Shown one piece after another: positions 35,510-46,900 of a stretch of 64,000 nt of DNA. Under the pieces are notes generated by a model, which was not told where the DNA came from, searched no databases, and saw only the letters and a program-made list of their open reading frames with translations. The position numbers were made by a program, and so were the translations under genes. Each line of letters begins with the position of its first letter. Positions within the stretch are counted from its first letter, which is position 1. Source of the DNA: Blasia pusilla (taxonomy: Eukaryota > Marchantiophyta > Marchantiopsida > Blasiales); assembly GCA_050084515.1 (NCBI GenBank), contig CM114274.1:41106001-41170000 (forward strand). Reading direction: 5' to 3'.

Positions 35510-36110
35510 ATGTCTAGCCTTGACCCTGACCCACCTTCTTCTACTTTTTGGTCGCCACACTTCTTAGTCTTTTTGATCTCCGCGGTGGTGCAGGATTTTT
35601 TGGGAACTCTTCTGGATATTGTATTGGGGCTTCCACGAATACCACTACGGGTTTTCTCTCCGTCTTCTTTTGCTATTGTTGCTGCTCTCTTATGTTGTTG
35701 TTGTGGTTGCTCCGAGTCTTCATGGTCTTCATCTGACTTCGACTCTTCATTGCCTTCATCATCCTTGGATTTCTTTTCATTCTCCTCTCCATTTTTTGCA
35801 TCATCCTCCTCTCCAAGTATTTTCGCTTCATCCTCCTCTCTTGATACCTCTTTCTTCTACTCTCCAGTTTTCTCTTTATCCTCTTCTCCAGATCTCTCTT
35901 GATGCTCCTATGTAGATGCCTCTTTATTCTCATGTTCAGATATATCTTCTTTCTACTCATGTCTAGATATCTCTTCAAACTCATCTGCATTTTTTTGGCT
36001 ACTCAAGCTCTCAGTTTTCCGGCCACTTTGATCACTTGGGCTCTCAGGTTCTCGGTCACCTCGACTCTCAGCTGTAGTTATTGTCTCTCTTCAAATTTCT
36101 TGTTAATTTT
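35510..36110 (-). pseudogene. acidic Glu/Lys/Ser-rich low-complexity frame
   Basis: On the minus strand, one frame reads Glu/Asp/Lys-rich sequence (EEDEAKILGEEDDAKNGEEN, KKSKDDEGNEESKSDEDHED) followed by a basic part (AATIAKEDGEKTRSG). It has a few TAG/TGA interruptions. It resembles the disordered linker of a nuclear protein and fits the same minus-strand gene as the zinc-finger exon. The Ser/Phe-rich frames on the plus strand are its shadow. Confidence 0.35.
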
Positions 36111-36630
36111 ATGACTATTGGTAAATGATCAGTGTGAGGCTCTATGCCCCAAGACACTTCGGAACCACTGACCATTAGACCCATTGATCTATAGTTATCA
36201 TTGCATCATGTAATGAGGTAATCAACAAATTCCTTACCATGTCCTTCTCACCAGAGCTGAGATTGTACCCACCAAACCTCTCTTGCAATAAGTGTTTCTC
36301 ACCACAATTTGGTGGCTAAGGGTTGTACCTCTTCTGAGAATAGCTCTGATGAACTGTTGCCTTAAAGCTATGATGCATTGCTTCCTTCAAATTGTTCTGT
36401 TCACAATAGCAATGACTTATTACTACTAGGTAATGATCATTGTATAATGAGGTAACAAGGTAATGATCATTGTGGTTTCTGCCGCTTTAGGATATACAGT
36501 CGAAAGAGAAAAGGAGAGAATGACAGAGTGGTTTTTTGTCCTCTATTGGGACCCAATACAACCATTGGCCGTGGATGACCACCAACTTAGACCTAAAAGG
36601 TCCCCTGCTGTTTCATCTGATGATCTCTAG

Positions 36631-37173
36631 CTATGACACAACTCCATAAGAATTTAGTGATCTGAACCTGGTTCTTTCTAGCCATGTAATCAGAGACCGT
36701 GAGAGCTGGTCCTTGGAAGAGTGAGGTGGGAGGACCAAGAACCTAAATACTGAAGATAAGAGAGGCAACTCGACGTGAGGCGGGAGCTGAGGAAAGATTA
36801 GTTGGTAAAAAATTAGGTGGGGAAAATGAAGTTCACTAGACATAAACGTTTTAACAAGAATAACTAATTCGGTCATCCCATATGTAGGAGAGATAAGAAA
36901 ATTGTTCTCACACAGTTGCCCCGATTTTTTTAGGCAAATATAGAAGAAATGTAAAACGTTCTTGCAAGATATCACGACCGCCTTCAAATGCTGATATGTG
37001 CATATTGTCATGACTTCTTTGGTGAGGGAAGCTACATCAAATATTTTCTCCATTACTATGAACGCCATTAAGAATGTAACGTATAACCCAGAGAACATAT
37101 GATCATGTTGACAACAGAAAAAACGTCGATGGATCCTCCCATATTCATAGAAACTGGAAAAGACCCTACACAA
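36631..37173 (-). CDS. unrecognised 180-residue frame
   Basis: The frame is open and reads FSGLYVTFLMAFIVMEKIFD and ICTYQHLKAVVISCKNVLHF, followed by a Pro/Leu-rich tail. It could be an exon of the minus-strand gene of the AATGATCATT-marked region. No domain is recognised. It could equally be a chance frame. Confidence 0.25.
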   Translation of the reverse strand: MCRVFSSFYEYGRIHRRFFCCQHDHMFSGLYVTFLMAFIVMEKIFDVASLTKEVMTICTYQHLKAVVISCKNVLHFFYICLKKSGQLCENNFLISPTYGMTELVILVKTFMSSELHFPHLIFYQLIFPQLPPHVELPLLSSVFRFLVLPPHSSKDQLSRSLITWLERTRFRSLNSYGVVS

Positions 37174-38076
37174 CCGGTTAAAATAATGATTACCTCTAAG
37201 AAAGGTTTAGAGGTGATCAAGGTGGGCCAATGATCGTTACCTCTAAGAAAGGTTTAGAGTTGATCAAGGTTAACCAATGATCATTACCTCTAAGAAAGGT
37301 TTAGAGCTTAGCTTACCGTCGTATGACCTCTTCAGTCCTTGATGGCTCAAATTCACGCATGGAATTGATCAAAAAACACTCATGCTCGAATGGAAAGCAG
37401 CTTGCTTGACTGGAATGCACTTCATTGTAGACTCGGAGAAGAATTAGCTTCAGAGCAGAATTTTTTTTTCGAAGGAGGTGACTGAATTCCTTGTCACGTT
37501 TTGCAACGTCAAACGTGAGAGGATGTTGACATCCTCTTCTTTGACTACTAGCTCCAAAATGGTCTCCACAAACTCTACAAATCTGAAGGATACCATTCTG
37601 TTGGTCTATTGGTCTTTACCAACCTCGCTAGATGTTTCCATTGAACCAACATATTGATTCCAATGCCCATTAGACTTGTGAAAAAACCTTTGTATCTTCG
37701 GGAACGCTATTAAGACAGACGAGAGACATTAGTAATGATCATTGCTCTAGGAGCAAGACAACGCAGCTAGGGGCAAGAAATCTACTTGTGGAATTGTCAA
37801 CGTCCATCGATGTCGGTGCATCAAATGGTTTTGCATTTGATTTCTAGAGGACAATTTGGACTTCTTGAATCAATTTTTTCACTTGCTGCGTCTGCTTCTT
37901 CTCTTGCGGCGTCTACTTCTTCTCTTGCTGCGTTTTTTGAATGTGCTATTTCTTCTACTTCTCCTCTTGAATTTCTTCCTTCACTTGAATCTTTCTTTTC
38001 CACAAAATGATAAACAGATTTAGATAGTGAACTCGAAAGTGGCAGTCAAAATGATCATTAGGAAATGAAATCTTAC

Positions 38077-38567
38077 CGTTTTTTCTCCCGACGACAAAGT
38101 GTCGAATTTCCTTTTCATATTGGATTTATCATACTTGCGATTGCACTTGCCTTGCTCTTTGTGTTGCTCTTTCTCCTCCTCTCCTCCTCTTGCTCTTGCT
38201 CGCTCTCTTCCTCTTGCTCTTGCTTGCTCACCTCCTCCTCCTCCTCCTTGGTATTTTTCTTTGTTGGCCTCCTCCTTGGTGCCTAGATGGGGATGGAAGC
38301 AACCTTGTCCCTCATTCCATGATACTTCCTTCTATGGCCACAAAGCAGTAATTTGTTGGAGAAGTCTTTCCCGCACTTAGGAATCAAACATCTCCATCTT
38401 CTCCCGTCTCTTTCCTACCTTGGGTCACTAAATTTCTCACATCCTTTGACAATCCTCGGTTGATACAATTGTGCCTTCTCATAACTTTTTTCTGATACCT
38501 TCCTTGACACCAGATATATTTCTTTTTGGGTCATATATGCTCGATCTTTTCTTTTCTTTGGAGCCAT
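38077..38567 (-). pseudogene. C2H2 zinc-finger protein, first exon, with two in-frame TAGs
   Basis: The ATG at 38567 opens MAPKKRKDRAYMTQKEIYLV, with a PKKRK nuclear-localisation type motif at residues 3-7. After DPR there is TAG (38415-38417), then ERDGRRWRCLIPKCGKDFSN and KLLLCGHRRKYHG. This is one C2H2 finger with Cys-x4-Cys, 12 residues, His-x4-His. A second TAG (38283-38285) follows IPI, then PRRRPTKKNTKEEEEE, an acidic EQEEE repeat and a final CRREKKR. The exon ends at 38077 on AACG followed by GTAAGA, a good donor. Both stops are in one phase and each fits CAG to TAG. A possible second exon reads GRNSRGEVEEIAHSKNAARE near 37980. The class of transposon protein is unknown. Confidence 0.55.
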
Positions 38568-39336
38568 TTTGATTGCTCCAACGGAGCTAACAGACGAATT
38601 AGCAACCCTATACCCTTAAAGCCTCTTCTTGCCTACCGCACCAAAGAACTGAAGAATCGAAGGAGCTACAATCGAAGGCGCTAATGATCATTCACATTCA
38701 GCTAAGAATTGGAGCCATTTTGATTGCTCGAATGTAGCTAACAGATTACTTAGTAGCCCTACACCCTCAAAGCCTCTTCTTGCCTGCTGCACCGAAGAAC
38801 CAAAGAACCAAAGGAGCTACAATCGAAGGATCTAATGATCATTCACATTTAACTAATGATCGTTTGAACCTAACTAATGACATGTTTTGACCTTTGTTAC
38901 TCAGTGTTTTCCAGATCGCTTATCCTTTGATGTTTGTCCGGTTTGAATTAGACACATGCGCGAGTCTGCGCGACTCCAATGTGTTCCTCATGGCCACGAT
39001 GAGTTACTTTTTCGTTTGAATTTGAAGCCAATAATGATCGATAATGATCATTGGTTTAAGGATCATTAGTTAAGTCTAATGATCACTGGTTCAGCTCTAA
39101 AATGGAGTCCATAGACGAAAATACCTGAGTCAAAAGATTATTTGTTCATTTGTTCTTATAGGGTTGGTATTGGGTTTTGGAGGTGATCCCTCCCTCTTTG
39201 GGTTCCCTTGGTTGTTTCCCTCTTTTAAGTGTGAGATCCTTTCTATTCTGAATGCTTTAATTATGTTTAACCAATGATTCCAAAGAGAAAACACCCAAGG
39301 AGGCCAAAGAGGGACACGTTGAAAAGTGTTCCAAAA

Positions 39337-39356
39337 GGGGGAGGGAGGGAGGGAGG
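39337..39356 (+). other. G-quadruplex-type motif
   Basis: Four runs of three or more G separated by single A (GGGGGAGGGAGGGAGGG) make a textbook candidate for an intramolecular G-quadruplex. It lies at the edge of the AATGATCATT-marked region, ten bases before a 40-bp repeat unit. Confidence 0.8.
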
Positions 39357-39419
39357 ATCCTCATTCCTTTGATATTTGTTACTCATTGTCGTTGAGCTTG
39401 CTCATCAACAATGAGTAAT

Positions 39420-40500
39420 GCAATTGATGGTACATACAGGACTTGTAGCAAGAAGTAAAGACCTTGGACATTGTGATCCATCATGGCAAGGGGTTCATAT
39501 ACTATGAAGGGGAAAAAAGTAAGCAATCTGAGGGAACAGGGCAAAAGGAGAGATCAGCCAAATAGCTAAACAAATTCTCGTAGGAATTCAATTCAGATGA
39601 CCACCAATCCAATTCTTCTTTTCTCCACAAGACTTTTTTCCATGATATTGCAAATCATGAGATTTGCAGACATGTAATTATGTAATCCTAGCAATAGCCG
39701 TAGGTCCACGTGAACATTTTGTTTGAATAGAGACAAAATATTCTAGAACCAGAATCTAAGCAAACCCACGTGCATAATCTTGACTCTCCCTTTCTCTCTG
39801 CTACGCATAAGGATAGCAAGGTTCACATGTACACCTACTTTAAAATGCTTCAAGTGAGCCTTGATCCTCACCACATTACTGTTCTTATGGCTGTGACGGA
39901 ACATGCTAAGCTAGTTACATGAGTGTTGAGTGTATATTTGTTGCTAGTTAGCTACTACCGCTGGTCTCATGCACTTAGCTACAATGGCTGGTCTCATACA
40001 GGTAGATTTTGCAGGACTTATTCCTCTGATACACGAAACTTCCTTATAACGTGACATCTCATAGTCGTCATAATATCACTTTCTTTCCCAAGCTTTCCAT
40101 CCGCCGTGCTAGTTATAGATGCAGGTTCATCTGATATATCTCATCTTGTGGGGAGCCGGTAGGTTCTGATATATCTCATCTTGAGCTCAAACGATTTTTT
40201 CTGGACGACCAAGGGATTATGCGAAACATCGACAGTTTGGCGTGCACGCCGGTGCCAGCCGAACGTGAGAGCATTGACGTTTGGCCAGCAGATCCGTAAT
40301 TTTCATCCTGTCTAAAAGTAAATCCGAGCCGGCAGTACTTCAGCGGAGCAGCTAGGATCGTCAAGTATACATTATGGTACCTAGTACTGTAGTTTTTACT
40401 TCAAGATTTCCCCAAGATACAAATTATTTTGCCGTGCAAAGCATCGCGTCATTCTTACCCATTCATTTCTTCTACAGTCATTGACAATACAGATGGACTT
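39420..40500. other. stretch without a supported gene
   Basis: Open frames are short and overlapping. I see no domain, long repeat or terminal structure. Confidence 0.5.
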
Positions 40501-40739
40501 TCTTCCATCTGGTCAAAGAAGAATCGCATTTAGAAGAGGGACGATTTGCACCACACATCTATGGATGCCGTTTGCTCAAAGGTGCGGCAAAATACGGTTT
40601 TCAAAAAATAGGCTGCAAAAAAGTAGTTGCAGAAGTATCGTGGAGGGGAGCGATGGTGCCGGACGAAAGGAGTGAGCAACAAGGAAAAGAAGAAGAACTG
40701 ACGGTCCAAACGATCAAAGCTGTGAATTTGAACTATGTA

Positions 40740-42075
40740 CCTCTTCCTATCCGACATAGTAGCTCTAAACAATGCCTCAAAGTGGGCTTCCATCAAAGAA
40801 GATTGGAGCCCAGACTGTCCGGAGGTAACTAGGGAAGCGAAAGCGGGAAGAACTGCTCTAGCCTCAACAAGAAGGGAGTCTCTACAAGGTGTGAGTGAAG
40901 ACTGAAGTGGGAAAAGACCATCCTCAACTTGGAAAACGTACTGTAAAAGTAGCGGTCTATCCCTAACCAAAAATCGGGAGCAAAGGAGGGGTGCTACAGT
41001 GGCCCAACTCCCTAAAAAGGCTGAAGACGCCACTAACTCAGTCGCTATGAGACCTACTCCACCAAAGGCAATCGGCCAAGAAGCCTGTCTACGAGCTAAC
41101 TCCCCTGCGGGGCACTCTAATGAGCCGGGTCCTAGAAGATCCCCAAACGCCTGCATAATCTTTCTATCAAAGGATCCATACAAGGAAGAAATATGGCTAG
41201 TCACCCACACGGTTCTACATAGATAACCAGGTCTACGGGAAAAACATGACGAGATGATTCCATAAGCTACTTGAGGATCACCAATCCTCGTGAGATCGTC
41301 GACATGAAGAAGATCCTCGGTAAGAGCCGTCGCCACAAAACTCAATACATAGTCCTGGCTCCCAAGTGGGATTCCTAAGATGCGAAGCCCTCCAGCAGGT
41401 GTCAAAAGACCGTCGAGTAAATGAATATCCGCTGACAAGCCTAATGAAGACCAAGCCTTGCACTTTCCCACCTTCATCGCGAGGCCGACATGTGCCAACT
41501 GTGCTGAAAAGTGCTGAAATGCAGGAACAACCAAGTCTCCAAGGCCAACAATGTGAGTATCATCTGCCAACGAAGGGAAAATGCAACCCGGGAAAGCCTC
41601 CACCGTAGAAAGAACCGCTCGATAATGAGCCAAAGCAAACAATGCACCACCCAAGGGATCACCCTGACGCGTCCCGGTAGCAGACTCCAAGACCGTGACC
41701 TCCTCCTCGAACCTACCGTGGTGAAAATAGAGAGACGAGGGGGCCCCATAAAAAGCATGCACGAAGGGAATCAGACTCGCTATGGGACCCCTGCGTCTCT
41801 CAGCTCCGTGAAGATAGTTTCCCGAGACACTGAGTTAAAGCGTTCTCCACATCAACTTGGAGAACCACCCACTCGGGATGCATATCTAAACAAGTCGTGA
41901 AACCTAAAGCTACAGCCTCACAACCGGCTGACGTGGCAACTCTGAATTGGTGTGGACTCTTATGTGACTGGAAAACCTCACGAAACTGCAAAGCGATAGT
42001 GTGACTCACCAACCGCAAGAGCACCCTTATGGCAATAGGACGAATCCCTCCACCCTCCTTCGATAAAAGATACAA
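40740..42075 (-). pseudogene. LINE-like (non-LTR) reverse transcriptase, 5'-truncated and frameshifted
   Basis: The first block (42075-41800) reads YLLSKEGGGIRPIAIRVLLR then, farther on, WVVLQVDVENALTQC, the finger region and motif A with its Asp. After a frameshift the next frame (from 41762) reads MHAFYGAPSSLYF, ESATGTRQGDPLGGALFAL (motif B) and CIFPSLADDTHIVGLG, where ADD is the catalytic motif C. Thumb-like sequence follows (LRILGIPLGSQDYV, GGVGLIATELVASSAF). Endonuclease and other 5' parts are missing, as is common for LINE copies that stopped during reverse transcription. No poly(A) tail or target duplication was seen. The open frame extends to 40530, but the last 70 residues look unrelated. 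Confidence 0.8.
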
Positions 42076-42099
42076 TATAAAATATGTATAAAATGGATG

Positions 42100-43960
42100 G
42101 AGAACACATCACAAGAGCCCAAACCGCCCCGCGGAGAAAGAAGGGGGCCATTCAATACAACGAGTCCCCGAGTCGAGTCGCCTTTAATGCGTGCCCGGTG
42201 CCTCTTATGGAAACGCCTGCAAGTGGACTGGCGAGTGGCGGGTTTCAGCCCGAGGACCCCACCTGGCCACTAGCATCCGAATTGTTGCCTGCGCAAAGAA
42301 GATGCACTTCGATAAAAACGAGTGATGGAAAACGCATCGGAAGTACAAAAGAGGGGGACTCAAAGAGTCAAAACCTGAAGGCCACAACAGGACCAGAAAA
42401 GGAAGAAGGGGGCATTCCCCCCCTAACGACGAAACTCACCAACAGCATAGACAATATCAGCAACAACAAGAGAGCTATGACTACTACTAAGTGGGCCTCT
42501 AACGCCGACGTCTCCCACAGCCTACGCAAATGAACCGTGCGCCTGCCCACTTGCTAAAACACGCGTTTTCTCTTTTCTTCTTCTTGCTGAAGCACGCGTT
42601 TTCTTTATTACGAGGCCATCTTATCGGCAACTTTTTGGTTTGCAGTCCTTGCCTCTCGCCACTTGCACCAAGTTCGCGACGGCAGCCTACGGGCGCTGCT
42701 CCGCTGTCCTCGCCTACTCGTCGCCTTGCGTTCGTGCGTTCGCTGCTAACAACTGTGCATAGCACAGAGTCTCGCTTTGGAGGCGGACTCTATTGTCCAT
42801 GGTCCGGGTACATTTCCGTTCTACATAAACCACGACGGTATATTTTAAATACCGGCCGGCTATATTCCGTTGGTTTACCGGCTGGTATTTAGACTGAAAC
42901 GGTGATTCTCAGATTCGGCTGGCTAGCCGTAAATACGTAACCCCGGTTTTGCCCGTTCATTGCTATTGTTACCATGGATTGTGCCAAGTCCTGACATGTT
43001 CATCGCTACTCAGGGTCGAAGTTCTGATTGGACAAGCCGGTAGCGGACTGACACTTCTTCACCTTTTCCGAGCGCTACGATGAACCACGATGGCGGACAT
43101 CCCTCGATCACTGCTAGCAACTCTTGTTCCGTCAACCATGGCACGAAAGTGAACAAATGCTGAGCAGTAGTGAGATTCGGTAGCTTTCCGAAACTTATTT
43201 GTTGGAGAGGTAGAAAGTGGAATGTATTGTGACTCTGCGACAAGCACACCCTATCTCACACGAATGAAGGAATTTTCTTTCCTCCGGATGTCGCAGGCAC
43301 TGGAGAACATACTTGTGTCGTGACGAGGGTGAGGCTGATTGATCTGTATCTGACCTTCACATCATGTGAACAAGTTCATGGAAAGCTTCTGAGGAAAGCT
43401 TGCTGTCACTTCAAGGCAGCACTCAAGGTAGATCATGTTCCGAAACACTTGGCAAATGATCGCATCAAACAATTCCTTAATGGACCATACTCATAAGGGA
43501 CAGTCCAGGCACGGATATAGAATTAGACTTCTCACACTGGTATTTGGGTAATATAAATCCATGAAAAGGACTTCATAAAATCGCAACAACTACAAACTCT
43601 CCAGTTTTCTATTAGCCATCCTGTAATGAGTACTTTTTCCGTTCCAGTAGCAAAGACTCCAGGAAGGTTTTCGTTACTGTGATACAATCTTTTTTGAAAT
43701 TCGGTGGAACATGAAATCTCCTTCCATATTGCGAGTGTTGCAATTTGGAAGGAGATTTGGCGTAGTCGTATCACTTCAATCCTACCATGTAGATGGCACT
43801 CATTCCAGTAGCACCTACTCAAGGGATACAGTGGTTATTCTCATGATATCATCTTTGAGATCCAGAGACAGTTTCATTCCTCACACTCAGTTGGAGCATA
43901 ACGTTCCATCGAGAGACCAAAAATTATCCGAAGGTAGAGGTCGATTCCTTGTCATTTCCA
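42100..43960. other. stretch without a supported gene
   Basis: It lies between the LINE fragment and the 3' end of the Roco gene and should include that gene's 3' untranslated region on the minus strand. I found no AATAAA on the minus strand close to 43970. Nothing else is recognised. Confidence 0.45.
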
Positions 43961-43969
43961 GAGAATTTC

Positions 43970-46900
43970 CTATGGCTGAATCTCACCTTCTTTAATCCCC
44001 CTGTCCTGGCAAGTCTTGCACAACCACCCATGGAAGTGCGCAGACTGCGGGTCTGACCTTATATATCTAACCCTGTACAATAAGAATAGTTCTGGAATCC
44101 GATCTTTAATGAGGGGCCGTAAAATCTCCCTGAATCTTGCATGCGATCCTGAAGATTTAGTCAAATTCTCTTCACTCATTTGGGTGATGTTCATGTCGCT
44201 CGATATAGAGTCAAAGCTTTCAACAGCAAGAGATTCTATGGCCGTTCCCGCAATAGAAGAGAGCGCGGAATAAACACCATTGCTTTGGATCTCGGGAACG
44301 AGATTTCCCGTTGTTACTTGCATACCAGCCTTGAGCAGATACCATAACACTTTGACGGAGCTCGCGGCTATAGACCTTACAACGTCCATATTCTCCTTGT
44401 CGATAGAGATCTCCATGCCAGGTTGTCCATCGACCATATGGCAAGCATTCCGGGCCTCGCACATGAGGTGTAACCTCATTGGCGTACTCAAGCTCACAAA
44501 TGCTGTAAGCCTGTGAACCACCCCTACATCCGTGCTCGTGAAATAGGGTCGCCTGCAGGGAATCTCTGTCTCAACCACCGAAGCTGAATATCCCAGGACG
44601 TTGTCCAGTTTGAAATCCATCTCTGCGAGCGTTTCATGTAGCTTCTGCTGGTTGAAATGCAATGCTCTGATCTCTGATGTCAACAGTCCTTTCAGGTCCT
44701 CAATCGAGTCCTGTATCTGCTTCATTCTTGCAACCAACTCGATTTGAATCAAGTGACTGAGCTTCGCAGTCTCCACCGTCAAGTGACTGAGCTTCTCAGT
44801 CTCCACCATCATATCAGACCTGCTCTTTTGAAGTCGCTTTGTATCGAGGGTTATTTTCTTCAGGGAAGGAGGTTTCTCAAGGGCCTTAATCGCTGCACTG
44901 ACGACGGATACTTTCTCTATCACTAACTGGGATCGATTCTGAACCCACTCTCTAATTTCAAGAAGATCATTTGGTGGCAAGAGATCCACCACTCTCTCAC
45001 TACCCCTCTGTAGAACTGGATGGGGAGTTCTTGAATTAGGGTCCTTCACTTCTGGCCATGTATGAACGAACGTGTCTCCATCCTCGATGGCAGTCACTCC
45101 TGTTGTATAGACTTCTCCCAATGATTCTTTCAGTTCCTCCTTCAAAACATCTACGGACACGGCTTGATCTTTCCTATATGCACTCGGTGTCAAGTCCCTA
45201 GCGCATTCAATCCTCATTATCTCCATGACAAGATCTACACCTGGAGAACCAGATTCCAAACAGAATGTGTGCGCCGCATCCACCACATAATCAATAGCAA
45301 ATTTCCACGACACCTTTCGAGATTTCTCCGACTTGGCAAGCACATCAAAGTGATCTCCCTCGATCTCCCCATCGTTCTCCACCATAACTTCATGACCGTC
45401 GAATACCAACGAGATAAGATTATAGCCGCATACAATCATGTGTGACGATCTGATGAGACTGCTCCATTTCTTGTAGAGGTACACCTGATTACAGAACACG
45501 CGATGGATCAGGGTCCATGTTTTAGTATGAATTGAAAATGAAATCTACTATCTGATCCAGCTAGCTACAACTGTGCAGGTTACAATCGAGATCAGATGAA
45601 TGCGAAGGGCTTCATAAACTTCCCATTGCTTCGTGAAGGGGAGGGGACGGTATGCCAAAACTAACCTGGAATCTAGAGAAGAAACCTTCACTCAAATAAG
45701 TTGTCCGCTTGTTTCCGCAGCGAAGTCTTATACCGAAGCAGGAACCAGACGTCGTCGTCGTCTTTCCTGTCGACCACTTGAATCTGGAGGCGGAAGACTT
45801 ATTTTGAATCTGGAAAACTGTGGGAATGAAAACTTCATTGCAGCTGTTGCCGCCATCACCGGCAGTTTCCAATGGTATCTCGAGGCACAAATCGAGACTT
45901 GTCATTATTCGTTCCAAAATTGAGTTATCTCTTACCCACCCTTGGTTCACAGTAGCCCCCTGAGATGACTCCAAGAATAAAGTATTCAGAATGTTCTCGA
46001 GATGCTTTTTAGGTATGAAACCATTGGTTGATTTCACAGCTTCAAACAGATTATTTACTTTGGACCACTGATCTGGCAGTTGATCTCTCATGAGCGTTTC
46101 GGATTGTTGAAAGCCGTGGCCCATCCCTATTAGCCTCCCCAGAAAAATACTCGTCAACCAATTGGGATCCAGAATTATCAAACCGGATAAATGGATGACG
46201 GTGCCAACATCATGAAGGTACATTCCAAGAGCCTGAAACACCTCCAGTCCTGGATCAGAGGGTAATTTCTTCAGATCTGGATGAGCTTCTCTGCAAAGCG
46301 AGACGAACTCGTCGAAATTAACTATGGGTTGATTTCTGTTCTTCGAGATCCATCTCGTCACGCTGCGATTCACATCGATGCAAACTTTTGGCACTTCCGC
46401 CAACTCGGTGAACAATTCGTGGAAACTCTGATCCACGAACTCTAAGAATGGTTCAACATCTCCCAGGTTTCTACCATCAATGAAAAATGGCGTAGACCTG
46501 ATCTTCATCACTTCTTTGAAGTCCTCAGCAACATCCTCGACATCTCTCGCCCTAGGCCATACAGAACCTAATAAGGGGCCGGCCTGATCTTTGTGGGTAA
46601 TTACCACCACCACTCGGGCAAGATTTCTTCCCACCACATCCAAATTGGACGCCAGAAACCGCAACCATGATCGGAAGTGGTCTGCGAAAATCTTTGATAG
46701 GCCATGCTTTAGTTGTCCTTCGCTGTTGCAAGGAGAGAATACGAAGGCAAAAAGGCAAGCCCTATTGAATTTGGGGAAAAGATATTGCTGAAGCGTTCTA
46801 TAAATCTGCTGCCCTGCTAAGTCCCACACGAATATTTGCGGGCCAATATTCCCGAGGCTGCTTTTCCGGAGGAGTTGAATCTCGACTCCCTCCGTCCTCT

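Larger units (their letters stand above)
32650..39090. mobile_element. candidate transposon marked by AATGATCATT palindromes
   Basis: The palindrome AATGATCATT and one-base variants occur about 20 times between 32654 and 39081 (for example 32778, 32858, 33369, 33384, 33508, 35357, 35385, 36438, 36465, 37268, 37735, 38050, 38684, 38836, 39042) and are essentially absent elsewhere in the window. A 10-mer is expected far less than once by chance in this interval. Blocks or single units of a 40-bp repeat flank it (32486, 33085, 38890, 39366). The minus strand carries a C2H2 zinc-finger pseudogene and further frames (38567 to 34165). I propose an unclassified DNA transposon with subterminal sites. 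No terminal inverted repeat was identified, so the limits are approximate. Confidence 0.4.

Noticed and set aside
40572-42533. Several plus-strand open frames across 40.5-42.5 kb
   Set aside because: They are antisense shadows of the reverse transcriptase on the minus strand.
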